56,061 nt of DNA from an uncultured Bermanella sp. (GTDB lineage: Bacteria > Pseudomonadota > Gammaproteobacteria > Pseudomonadales > Oceanobacteraceae), in NCBI GenBank assembly GCA_913058575.1, contig CAJXRF010000032.1, positions 1 through 56,061 of the forward strand, written 5' to 3'. This document shows positions 16,480-24,634 of this stretch, in pieces. The notes beneath the pieces are model-generated. The model did not search any database. It saw only the letters and a list, made by a program, of their open reading frames with translations, and was not told the origin of the DNA. The translations under genes and the position numbers were made by a program. The first letter of the stretch is position 1; each line of letters starts with the position of its first letter.

Positions 16480-19260
16480 TCACCCCCCTTTATCCCAGTT
16501 ATTTTTCACCTCAATAAACTCATCACCCGACACCGCACGACTCACATAAAACCCTTGAACTAAATCACAAGACATATCGGATAATCGATCTAATGTTTGC
16601 CTATCTTCGGCACCTTCCGCCACCACGATTAACGAAAGGTTATGAGCCAAGTTAACAATCGAGTTAACAATAATTTCATCCTGCTTATTGTTGCACATGT
16701 TTCGAACAAACATGATATCTATCTTCAAGGCATCTATGGGCAGTTGCCGTAAATACACCAGTGATGAATGCCCTGTACCAAAGTCATCTACTGAAATACT
16801 TACTCCCATCTCGCTAATTTTAATAAGCGTATACAGAGCCCGCTCTGGATCTGCCATAAGAGCGCTTTCGGTAATTTCCAATTCAAATAATTTTGGCGGC
16901 ACTTCATATTCATCTAATTTATTTTTAATAAATGACAATAAATTATCATCCAGCAAATTTCGGGTAGAAACATTCACCGACACTTTTATTTCAACACCCG
17001 TTAATAACCATTTTTGAATTTGCTTTAAGGCTTGATCAATGACCCATTCTGTCATGGGGATAATGACATCGCTTAACTCAGCAATAGGAATAAACTCTCC
17101 AGGACTCACCAATCCCATATCTGGGTGCTGCCAACGAATTAAGGCTTCCGCCGCATGAATGCTTAGTTTTTGTAAATCATATTTTGGCTGGTACAGTAAA
17201 AAGAACTGGTCCTCCTCTATACCCCGCTCCATGGCAGCCATTAAAGCCAATCGCCTAGGACTATTTTCATCCATTTGCTGGCGATAATATAAAATCCCTC
17301 CAGGGTGTTTTTTGGCTTGATACATGGCAACGTCTGCACAACGAAACAAAGTACTGGTATCACCACCATCTTGTGGGTAAAGGCTAATGCCGACGCTGCC
17401 ACCAATCACAACATTCAGCTGACCAAGATCAAAAGGCTCACGAATTTTTCTTAAAATATCCTGAGCCAATTTTTGAGCATCTTCAACACATTGCAATGAA
17501 GGAATGATCACTGCAAATTCATCCCCTCCTAAACGAGCAAAAAAACCACGACAAGAATTTAACAGCGGGCGAATTCTCGGCTCAATTTTTTTAAGAAGCA
17601 CGTCACCATAATGATGACCCAAGGTGTCATTCACCTCTTTAAAGCGATCTAAATCGATGAGCAACAAACCCACTTTAAAACCAAACTGTTGCGCTTGATC
17701 TACTTTTTCTTCTAGGGTTTCACGCAAAGTTAAGCGATTAGGTAATCCGGTAAGCGCATCATATCGAGCTTGATGCTCTAGATTTTGAATGTGCATTCGA
17801 CTTTGAGTGATATCACGAATGATCAACCAAAGCCTTAATAAGTGGCCATCTTCGATATCCACCATAATACTGCAACTTAACCACTGAGTTTGATCGCCAT
17901 CTCCTTTATGCACTAAATCTATATTTTCACTGCCATAACCGCTTTGAAATACATATTCAATGGCATGCCTTAAGCTATTAATATTCAGTAGCTGACCTAT
18001 GCTCATATCGGTTGTGACGTTAAACATTTTTGAAAATGCAGGATTATAATTATTAACCCTTGCTACTTGTAAAAGCGTTGACCACTGTCTATCAAAAGCG
18101 TCTTCTAGACGAATACCTGGGTAAACGTAAATATCGGCAATGGCTTCATCGCTTCGATCAATAAACGCATGGTAACGATCATTACTGACTTTAATTTGAT
18201 GCTTGTCATGGATATGTTCCAGTTCGAAGCGCACTCGTAAGCTCAAAACTGATAAAAAATCCCGCAATGCATGATTCAATTTAAAGGGCTGCTTTTGCAG
18301 TATAAGAATGATGCCTAATTCTGCTTGCCCCTCGTCACATAAACTCACGCCCCCTACATAGCGTGTGTCAAACTGTTTTATAAAATGATCTTCACTTGCA
18401 CTTTCCAGTTCTGAAATATTCAGCCAATGCCAATGATTTCTTTGAGAAGACAAGGTGTGATCCATTTTTAAATCACTAAAGATATCCACACCCGTTTTAT
18501 CTCCTTTGTGAGCCAAGTGGATGTATCGGCGGGCATCACTATCGAAGCGCGCAATATAAATTAAACTGCCAGAGAAAAAACCATGAATAATATTCACTAT
18601 GGCCATCAAGGTACTTTCACCATGATGGTCTAAATCGTGTAACACTTTGGCCATGAAATCGTTCTGCAATTGCACTGAGGTGGTTTCGGTGGCGATGTAC
18701 GCCCAACCATCACCTTTAGGCAAAGCAAACTTAGCAACCCAGTAAGCAAAACGCTCCCCTTGCGGGCTCGTTAACCACGTATTTTGCTGCTCTTTTGTAC
18801 AATGCTCAAAAGGATTTTGCTGAACAAACCTCTCTTGAATAGTATGAAAGCGTTTATTGCTATAGGTAATTCGATTATCGCGTTGAACAAAGACTGCAGC
18901 AGGTAATTTTTCGTAGATATCCCTTAACCACTTTTGATAATTCCCCATGTACTGGTTGTCATATAGGCGGATATAGGTAAGACGCAGCAGACCCACTAAA
19001 CTCACCACCACCATTAACACGGCAAGGGTAAACAGTAAAACCTGAAGGCCCGCTAAAAAATGATTGCCAGTGACCTGAACATACAAAGTAATGCCTTGAG
19101 CCAACACCAACATGGACAAACTGCCCAGAAATAAAAAGTACACGGCATTTTCCATGGCGCGCCGCAGCACACGCCCAAATATCACAAAGGATATGAGCAG
19201 CAAGACAAAAAATAGCAAGCGAGCAACCAGAAAATAATCGGTTAGAGCCACAAACAGCAT
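16480..19260 (-). CDS. Membrane GGDEF-EAL protein with PAS and GAF-like sensors
   Basis: 926 residues. Three membrane helices lie within residues 8-100. Then come a PAS-like domain (about 113-190), a GAF-like domain (about 200-350), a second PAS-like domain (about 360-485), GGDEF and EAL. The cyclase motif GGDEF is intact, but the residues five before it read RGFF, so the RxxD inhibitory site is absent. The EAL half keeps EALIRW, ELEITES, DDFGTGHSSL, the KID lysine and VAEGAED, consistent with active c-di-GMP phosphodiesterase. The net activity (synthesis or hydrolysis) cannot be told from sequence. It is convergent with fbp and transcribed alone. Confidence 0.92.
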   Translation of the reverse strand: MLFVALTDYFLVARLLFFVLLLISFVIFGRVLRRAMENAVYFLFLGSLSMLVLAQGITLYVQVTGNHFLAGLQVLLFTLAVLMVVVSLVGLLRLTYIRLYDNQYMGNYQKWLRDIYEKLPAAVFVQRDNRITYSNKRFHTIQERFVQQNPFEHCTKEQQNTWLTSPQGERFAYWVAKFALPKGDGWAYIATETTSVQLQNDFMAKVLHDLDHHGESTLMAIVNIIHGFFSGSLIYIARFDSDARRYIHLAHKGDKTGVDIFSDLKMDHTLSSQRNHWHWLNISELESASEDHFIKQFDTRYVGGVSLCDEGQAELGIILILQKQPFKLNHALRDFLSVLSLRVRFELEHIHDKHQIKVSNDRYHAFIDRSDEAIADIYVYPGIRLEDAFDRQWSTLLQVARVNNYNPAFSKMFNVTTDMSIGQLLNINSLRHAIEYVFQSGYGSENIDLVHKGDGDQTQWLSCSIMVDIEDGHLLRLWLIIRDITQSRMHIQNLEHQARYDALTGLPNRLTLRETLEEKVDQAQQFGFKVGLLLIDLDRFKEVNDTLGHHYGDVLLKKIEPRIRPLLNSCRGFFARLGGDEFAVIIPSLQCVEDAQKLAQDILRKIREPFDLGQLNVVIGGSVGISLYPQDGGDTSTLFRCADVAMYQAKKHPGGILYYRQQMDENSPRRLALMAAMERGIEEDQFFLLYQPKYDLQKLSIHAAEALIRWQHPDMGLVSPGEFIPIAELSDVIIPMTEWVIDQALKQIQKWLLTGVEIKVSVNVSTRNLLDDNLLSFIKNKLDEYEVPPKLFELEITESALMADPERALYTLIKISEMGVSISVDDFGTGHSSLVYLRQLPIDALKIDIMFVRNMCNNKQDEIIVNSIVNLAHNLSLIVVAEGAEDRQTLDRLSDMSCDLVQGFYVSRAVSGDEFIEVKNNWDKGG

Positions 19261-19336
19261 TCACTTTTTAACGACTATCCTTTAGGTATAGCCAACTGCA
19301 AATGGCATGGCCATTAGACAGGCCATATTTGAGTCA

Positions 19337-19365
19337 TTGACAGAGACCTCACTAGGTTTTAGGGT
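19337..19365 (+). promoter_or_regulatory. Candidate sigma-70 promoter for the MAPEG gene
   Basis: A perfect -35 TTGACA (19337-19342) is followed after exactly 17 bases by TAGGGT (19360-19365), which matches only three of six -10 positions. It lies about 30 bases before the gene start at 19396. The strong -35 and spacing are suggestive; the weak -10 keeps confidence low. Confidence 0.35.
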
Positions 19366-19395
19366 GCGCAAAACAAATATTTAAGGTAACTGCTT

Positions 19396-19797
19396 ATGCC
19401 ATTTTTACCCATTAGCGGGTTTTATGCCTCTCTATTGGCTTTGCTTATGATTCACCTCGCTTATGCCGTGGTTAAACAGCGAATCAAGTTTAAATCGGGC
19501 CTAGGTCACGAGGAACAAGCATTGATGGTGGCAGGCCGTAATCATGCCAACGCCAGCGAATACATACCCATTGGCCTCATTCTTCTGGCGTTAGCGGAAC
19601 TTAATGGCGCTAATTTTTTATTACTGCACTTAGCGGGGCTAGGCTTGCTCGTATCAAGGGTGGCCCATGCTTGGGGCTTTAAAGAAGGACAAGGAGAAAC
19701 CCATGTAGGGCGCTATTGGGGCACCTTAATTACCTGGATCTCAATTGTCATGCTAAGCCTTATTAACTTGGTGTATGTCTGGGGGTACTTAATTTAA
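19396..19797 (+). CDS. MAPEG family membrane protein
   Basis: 133 residues with four predicted membrane helices (about 6-27, a helix near 55-70, 74-92 and 110-131). The MAPEG pattern is present: GRNHANASEYIPIGLILLAL has the conserved N/R-x-x-N-x-x-E-x-x-P arrangement. The family includes microsomal glutathione transferases and related membrane enzymes. Bacterial members like this one have mostly unknown substrates, and a glutathione-dependent role is only an inference. The gene is followed 64 bases later by a FabG-like reductase in the same direction. Confidence 0.85.
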   Translation: MPFLPISGFYASLLALLMIHLAYAVVKQRIKFKSGLGHEEQALMVAGRNHANASEYIPIGLILLALAELNGANFLLLHLAGLGLLVSRVAHAWGFKEGQGETHVGRYWGTLITWISIVMLSLINLVYVWGYLI

Positions 19798-19861
19798 TGT
19801 TGATAAGTCACATCACTCAGCCCACATCACTTGCCCCTTCTATAAAAATAATAGGTTTATC

Positions 19862-21193
19862 ATGAGTAAAATTATTGAAGGTCTTTTCTATTCCAAACTA
19901 GGGCAATCACTTATGAGTGCCGTTGGGGTAAAAACACCTCACACACTAAAGCGCTACGAAGGAGAAGTGCCCTGGGTAATGGAATGCGTATTACTGGTGC
20001 GACCAGCAAGCGATGCACTAAATAAAGTGTTAGAAGAAGCCCACATAGCAAACCAAATATTTAATGCCGACATCAATGACCCTTGTGGGGCCCTACTATT
20101 TGATGCCACAGAGCTGGAAACAATTGAACAGCTGGAAACTCTCAAAAGCTTCTTCAGCCAAGCCGCCAAAAGGCTGCCAGTGTCTGGACGAATTGTCATA
20201 ATAGGCAAAAGCCCCACCAGTTGGAGCAGCCTTGAACAAGCCTCCATAATGGATGCCCTAAACGGCTTCACTCGAGCCTATGCTAAAGAGCTGGGCCCGA
20301 AAGGCATCACGGTTAACTTGGTTTACGTGGAGGGCTGCATAAATGCATCACTCACCACACCTTTGTGTTTCTTATTAAGCCACAAGGCCAGCTACATCAC
20401 AGGCCAGCCTATCTACATTAAACATTTACAGGCTTTGCCTGAGCAGGGCTCTAATTGGCAAGCTCCCCTTTCAGGAAAACTGGCCTTGGTAACCGGTGCC
20501 GCCCAAGGAATAGGGGCAGCCATCGCCAAAACCCTTAGCCGAGACGGCGCTACTGTGATTGGCCTAGACATTCCCAATGCCAAGCTCATGCTCGAAGCCA
20601 CCATGGCCAGTATCAATGGGCAAAGCCTCACCACCGACATTACCAACCCCCACGCATTTGCAGACATACAAACCGCCCTAAATGGGCGCAGTTTGGACAT
20701 TCTGGTTCATAATGCAGGAGTCACTCGAGATAAAACCCTAGCCAAAATGCCTGAGCACTTTTGGAGTATGACGCTAGATATCAACCTAAATGCGCCCATT
20801 CAAATTACTCAGGCACTAGACAAGCACCAAATGCTTAGCCCTCAAGCTCGAGTAATTTGCATCAGCTCCATCAGCGGTATTGCAGGCAATGTTGGGCAAA
20901 CTAACTATGCCGCCTCGAAGTCAGGCATTGCAGGCTTTGTCCGCCAACAAGCCCAACACTGGAACGACACGGGTAAAACCATCAATGCCATTGCACCGGG
21001 TTTCATCGAAACTCAAATGACCGATCAAATTCCTTTTGTGACTCGTGAAATGGGCAGGCGCATGAACTCATTGTCTCAAGGGGGGCAACCACAGGACGTA
21101 GCAGAAGGGGTGGCTTTGTTTGCTCAACCCAATAGCTATGGTTTGAATGGGCAGTTATTACGCGTATGCGGGCAATCGTTAATCGGTGCCTAA
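19862..21193 (+). CDS. Long-form 3-oxoacyl-ACP reductase-like SDR (FabG4 type)
   Basis: 443 residues in two halves. The first 200 resemble a short-chain dehydrogenase without the GxxxGxG nucleotide loop and without a catalytic Tyr-x-x-x-Lys, so that half is probably non-catalytic. The second half has TGAAQGIG (about 211-218), HNAG (283-286), Ser336 in 'ISSISG', and Tyr349 and Lys353 in NYAASKSG. This layout is that of the high-molecular-weight FabG proteins, NADH-dependent 3-ketoacyl reductases acting on CoA or ACP esters. The start is preceded by AGGTTTATC. Confidence 0.88.
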   Translation: MSKIIEGLFYSKLGQSLMSAVGVKTPHTLKRYEGEVPWVMECVLLVRPASDALNKVLEEAHIANQIFNADINDPCGALLFDATELETIEQLETLKSFFSQAAKRLPVSGRIVIIGKSPTSWSSLEQASIMDALNGFTRAYAKELGPKGITVNLVYVEGCINASLTTPLCFLLSHKASYITGQPIYIKHLQALPEQGSNWQAPLSGKLALVTGAAQGIGAAIAKTLSRDGATVIGLDIPNAKLMLEATMASINGQSLTTDITNPHAFADIQTALNGRSLDILVHNAGVTRDKTLAKMPEHFWSMTLDINLNAPIQITQALDKHQMLSPQARVICISSISGIAGNVGQTNYAASKSGIAGFVRQQAQHWNDTGKTINAIAPGFIETQMTDQIPFVTREMGRRMNSLSQGGQPQDVAEGVALFAQPNSYGLNGQLLRVCGQSLIGA

Positions 21194-21217
21194 AATGAAA
21201 ATAGGCGGGAAAGCTAG

Positions 21218-21838
21218 CTAAAAAAGTCTTTCCTCGCTCTTTTTCCCCCACAACTGCCAGCGCTGCCCTTTATAAATAAAATAAACGTACTTCTCAAACG
21301 GCTTCTTTTTACTTTCCAGTGCACGCTTTAAGTCACGGTGCTTGCGGTCCTTGAGGTTTATTTTTGTTAGCCAGTCTGGCACGTCAACCGCATACCAAGA
21401 TAAATAAATTTCGCAAACATAGTCGTCATTTTGCGGGGTCACATTACTGATACTAAATATGTCCTTTATGCTGGGGCGCCCATAAAAAAAACCTTGATCG
21501 CTCACCCACATATTGTCTTGGTTTAGACTGTATTCAAAGCCACCGACACTCACCTCTCTGGGTTCCCCATACATGATTTTTTCAGCTAAGAATCGCGATT
21601 TAGCCTTATTAATCAACCCCAGCTTTACCCAGGGATCTAGAGCTTTAATCATCACTTTATGAGTTCGCTCTACCTCTACGGGAAAGTCATAGGGCTTAAA
21701 AAACAACAATTTCTGCCCAAACTCATTGTTAAAGACCTGCCTGACCTCTTTATCGGTAGGAGCGTTAGGTATTTGCGCATAACCAAACTGAGCACAGCCA
21801 AGCAGGCATAAAACAATCACTTGAACGCACCGTACCAT
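21218..21838 (-). CDS. Secreted protein of unknown function
   Basis: About 206 residues. The N-terminal signal peptide is cleaved near GYAQ (residues about 20-24), giving a periplasmic or secreted protein with many aromatic and basic residues and a Trp/Lys-rich C-terminus (FIYKGQRWQLWGKKSEERLF). I recognise no named domain. I chose the ATG at 21838 (AGGTGG upstream); the frame could also start one codon earlier at GTG. It is convergent with the FabG-like gene, 24 bases apart. Confidence 0.7.
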   Translation of the reverse strand: MVRCVQVIVLCLLGCAQFGYAQIPNAPTDKEVRQVFNNEFGQKLLFFKPYDFPVEVERTHKVMIKALDPWVKLGLINKAKSRFLAEKIMYGEPREVSVGGFEYSLNQDNMWVSDQGFFYGRPSIKDIFSISNVTPQNDDYVCEIYLSWYAVDVPDWLTKINLKDRKHRDLKRALESKKKPFEKYVYFIYKGQRWQLWGKKSEERLF

Positions 21839-21981
21839 CACACCACCTGTATCCGATATTCATATGAATTCTGTAAGCCTAGCAGCTAATGAACAATGAA
21901 TAGGCTCAATACTGCCAAAAACAATAAAGCTAACTACACTTAAACCATAACTTAACTTAATAGCTTATTTGAGGGGACCCT

Positions 21982-22305
21982 ATGGCAATCAGCATTGCAA
22001 AAGCCTCTGTCTTTGTGACTGAACTTCTGGAGGTATTGGAAGATTTGTATTGGGAGTCGGCTAGCATTACCGTCAAAAACCAATGCTTTAACGTAGTAAG
22101 GTTATTGCAACAAGAGCTAACCGAGCTGACAAAAATGTCGGTTCAAGATCACCATTATGATTACGAGTTAATTGCATGTTCGGTGGCAGACATGAGCCAG
22201 TGCCTTGATGAACTGGTACAGTTACTGTCAAGTGAAGCCCTTAGGACCCGCACACGCAATCACTTAACGCCTCTATTGGCTAAGTCAAAAAAGGTGTTCT
22301 CTTAA
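21982..22305 (+). CDS. Small helical protein of unknown function
   Basis: 107 residues, predicted nearly all alpha-helical, with no signal peptide or membrane segment. It has a run of acidic and hydrophobic residues near the start (VTELLEVLEDLYWESAS) and two central Cys residues. The ribosome binding site is strong (GAGGGGACCCT before ATG). I do not recognise a family. It is convergent with the diguanylate cyclase gene, 23 bases apart, so a shared role is possible but unsupported. Confidence 0.65.
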   Translation: MAISIAKASVFVTELLEVLEDLYWESASITVKNQCFNVVRLLQQELTELTKMSVQDHHYDYELIACSVADMSQCLDELVQLLSSEALRTRTRNHLTPLLAKSKKVFS

Positions 22306-22328
22306 GGGAAAGCGGCTGTTTATAAGAA

Positions 22329-23213
22329 TTAGACCGGATCTGGCTCACTGACAAGGTTAGAAAAGGCTTCATCTGTATTGGCGATCACCCTATTTCGGCC
22401 GCTGTGCTTAGCTTGGTAAAGTGCATCGTCAGCGCTTTTTTGCCATTGCTCAATGCTCATTTGAGTAGAAGCACTGGCTAATCCCACACTAATCGTGACC
22501 AACCCCAATTGAGTTTGGGCATTTTCGATTTTTAAAGCCTGGACCCCTTCCAAAATTCGCTTAGCCACGTGCATGGCCCCTTCTTTCGGGGTTTGAGGCA
22601 GTATAATGGCAAATTCTTCACCGCCTATTCGGGCCGCAATATCATGGGGACGTACTGCCTCGCGTTTAAATACTTGAGCTAGTTTATATAAACACTGGTC
22701 GCCGGCCACGTGCCCATACTGATCGTTAAATTTTTTAAAATGATCAACATCTATCAACAGCAAAGAGCTAGTGCTTTTTTGTCTCATGTTCTGACGCCAG
22801 CACCTATCAAGATCTTGGTTAAATTTGCGGCGATTAAATAGCTCGGTAAGAGTGTCTGTGACACTTAAGTTTTCAAGCTGGGCCACATAGCGCACCCGCT
22901 GCACATGCTGAGACAAACGCAAAAAGACATTATCTAAATGAAACGGCTCACAAATATAATCAAGCGCACCACTTTGCAGAACTCTTTGCTCTCGCTTTTC
23001 ATCAAAAGTATCAGAAAAAATAATTAAGTTTTTAGGCAAAACCATAGCGGCTTGAGTGCAAGCTGAAAATTGGTTCCAGTCCCAAACATGCAATTGAGCC
23101 TGCTCTGAGCATTCAGCGTGCTCTAAGCTATCACAGCCCGACACCCACGCTTGCAGTTGCTTTTGCAATACAACATTGGAAAGTTGAAAATTAATGATGA
23201 AACAAGCTTTCAT
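22329..23213 (-). CDS. Diguanylate cyclase with degenerate receiver domain
   Basis: 294 residues. The N-terminal 105 residues look like a receiver fold, but the conserved acidic cluster is absent and the lysine of the usual KP(F) motif is Glu89 (CEPF), so phosphorylation is unlikely. The GGDEF domain follows: LTELFNRRKF, DVDHFKKFND, and active-site GGEEF at about 197-201. An RxxD inhibitory site (RPHD, 188-191) stands exactly five residues before it. This predicts an active, product-inhibited diguanylate cyclase making c-di-GMP. The start at 23213 has AGGCTAG upstream. Confidence 0.88.
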   Translation of the reverse strand: MKACFIINFQLSNVVLQKQLQAWVSGCDSLEHAECSEQAQLHVWDWNQFSACTQAAMVLPKNLIIFSDTFDEKREQRVLQSGALDYICEPFHLDNVFLRLSQHVQRVRYVAQLENLSVTDTLTELFNRRKFNQDLDRCWRQNMRQKSTSSLLLIDVDHFKKFNDQYGHVAGDQCLYKLAQVFKREAVRPHDIAARIGGEEFAIILPQTPKEGAMHVAKRILEGVQALKIENAQTQLGLVTISVGLASASTQMSIEQWQKSADDALYQAKHSGRNRVIANTDEAFSNLVSEPDPV

Positions 23214-23710
23214 CTAGCCTAGCACTCCCTGTTAAATTTCAGATCGAACACTAAATGTTCAGACTGAATTTTAACCACCTTATCCCTGTGCAAATACATA
23301 AGACTAAAGCATTGTTTTTGTTTGAATTACGAACCACGACTTTACCTAAATAAAATTAATGAAGATACATTTCCTTGCCCTTAATAATAAAAAAATCTAA
23401 GTAAATAAGGTACTTAGCGCCCCTTACCTCAAATGCAAAGAGCCTTTACAATATGCAATCTTTAATAAAATTTTTTTACAAATACATGTTAACTTGTGAA
23501 AAATATGCAACCACTAATTAAGCATAACCCGTGATCAATATCACAAGTTTTAAATCAATATTTTAAAGTAACAATGTACACAGTAAATATTGTCAACCAA
23601 GTGAATCATAGGAAACTTAAGCCTCCTTCAGCACTTGTTACGGTTAAAATACATACAACCTCTTTATGGGTAATCAACCACCTACAAAGCATTATTTAAT
23701 TGGAGCACAT
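23214..23710. other. Divergent AT-rich intergenic region
   Basis: Nearly 500 bases with no supportable gene between the leftward diguanylate cyclase and rightward yciH. It is AT-rich and contains one clear palindrome (23530-23545), annotated separately. Promoters for both flanking genes should lie here. Confidence 0.5.
23530..23545. promoter_or_regulatory. CRP/FNR-family-like operator palindrome
   Basis: CGTGATCAATATCACA matches the CRP half-site layout TGTGA-N6-TCACA with a single mismatch. It also resembles the FNR layout (TTGAT-N4-ATCAA) with one mismatch in each half. It lies about 165 bases before the yciH start and about 320 before the diguanylate cyclase start. Which gene it serves, and which regulator binds, are not determined. 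Confidence 0.45.
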
Positions 23711-24049
23711 ATGTCGTTAGTTTATTCCACGCAAGATGGCCGAATTTGCCCAGAATGCCGTCAGGCCATAGACGATTGTACCTGTAAACAAAAGTCCGCC
23801 CCTGAAAGCGATGGCGTATTACGAGTACAAAAAGAAAAAAAAGGACGTGGCGGAAAAATAGTTACCACTATCACAGGCTTTGAAGGAGATAAAAAAGGGG
23901 CCAGTGATTTATGTAAGAAACTTAAAAAACGCTTTGGATGTGGGGGCGCGGTGAAAAATTGGGTCATTGAATTACAAGGAGACTTAACTCAACAAAGCCT
24001 GAGTTATTTGCAAGAACTCGGTCATAAGGTAAAAATTTCAGGGGCTTAA
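23711..24049 (+). CDS. yciH: YciH/SUI1 family translation initiation-like protein
   Basis: 112 residues from the ATG at 23711 (GGAG nine bases upstream). A short Cys-rich N-terminus (CPECRQAIDDCTC) looks like a small zinc knuckle. It is followed by the SUI1/eIF1-like domain: LRVQKEKKGRGGKIVTTITG, LCKKLKKRFGCGGAVKNWVI and 'LQELGHKVKISG'. The family affects initiation fidelity in vitro, with an unsettled role in vivo. The longer frame beginning at 23666 lacks a ribosome binding site and is not used. Confidence 0.92.
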   Translation: MSLVYSTQDGRICPECRQAIDDCTCKQKSAPESDGVLRVQKEKKGRGGKIVTTITGFEGDKKGASDLCKKLKKRFGCGGAVKNWVIELQGDLTQQSLSYLQELGHKVKISGA

Positions 24050-24252
24050 AAAACACACAGTTCATTTTAAACAATACCGAATTGCCAAGTTGCCTAGTGC
24101 TTGGGCTCAATTCGTCTATAAAAACTGTGCGGCAATTATAAATTAAGCGTTTAATTCAACGCATAATGTCAAACAAAGTCGTGCATAATAACGCCTTAAT
24201 ATTATTGAGCTAAAATTAAAGGCGAAACAAAATGAATAAAGGAGGCGGGATA

Positions 24253-24591
24253 ATGGATTTAAGCATCAATAGCCTGGGTTGGTTTGCTCGCTTCAAAGAT
24301 GCCACCACTGCTCAGTTAATTAAATTTAACCGATACAGTTTGGTATTTAATAGTCCTAAGAAACTAAAACCAGGGCAATTAATTCATCTTAATATGTCAG
24401 CAGGATTGCATAGCCTACGAGAGGTAAAAGCCCGTGTAGAGCTGTGTGAACGCAGCGGGCCCCACTATCAATCTCAGGTACGCTTCATTTTAGAGCGCCC
24501 TGATAAACAACCATATCGCGAAGCCATTTCCATTTTAAAAGCCATTGAGCAAACCCTGCCAGAATCTGTACGGGCTCCATTGCACATATAA
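24253..24591 (+). CDS. PilZ-like small domain protein
   Basis: 112 residues. The start at 24253 is set by AAAGGAGG seven bases upstream. The longer frame begins inside that region. A beta-rich core, 'NRYSLVFNSPKKLKPGQLIH' through 'KARVELCERSGPHYQSQVRF', resembles a PilZ beta-barrel. NRYS stands where the D/NxSxxG motif normally lies, but the flanking RxxxR and the Gly are missing or weak. c-di-GMP binding is therefore uncertain. It lies 43 bases before ackA in the same direction and may be co-transcribed with acetate metabolism genes. Confidence 0.55.
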   Translation: MDLSINSLGWFARFKDATTAQLIKFNRYSLVFNSPKKLKPGQLIHLNMSAGLHSLREVKARVELCERSGPHYQSQVRFILERPDKQPYREAISILKAIEQTLPESVRAPLHI

Positions 24592-24634
24592 AATGATGAA
24601 ATCTAAGTTTTGCCCGTAAAGAAGTAATAAATAA

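Noticed and set aside
18959-19264. Alternative minus-strand frame overlapping the start of the GGDEF-EAL gene
   Set aside because: It is an overlapping frame in a transmembrane-coding region. The main frame continues through all domains.
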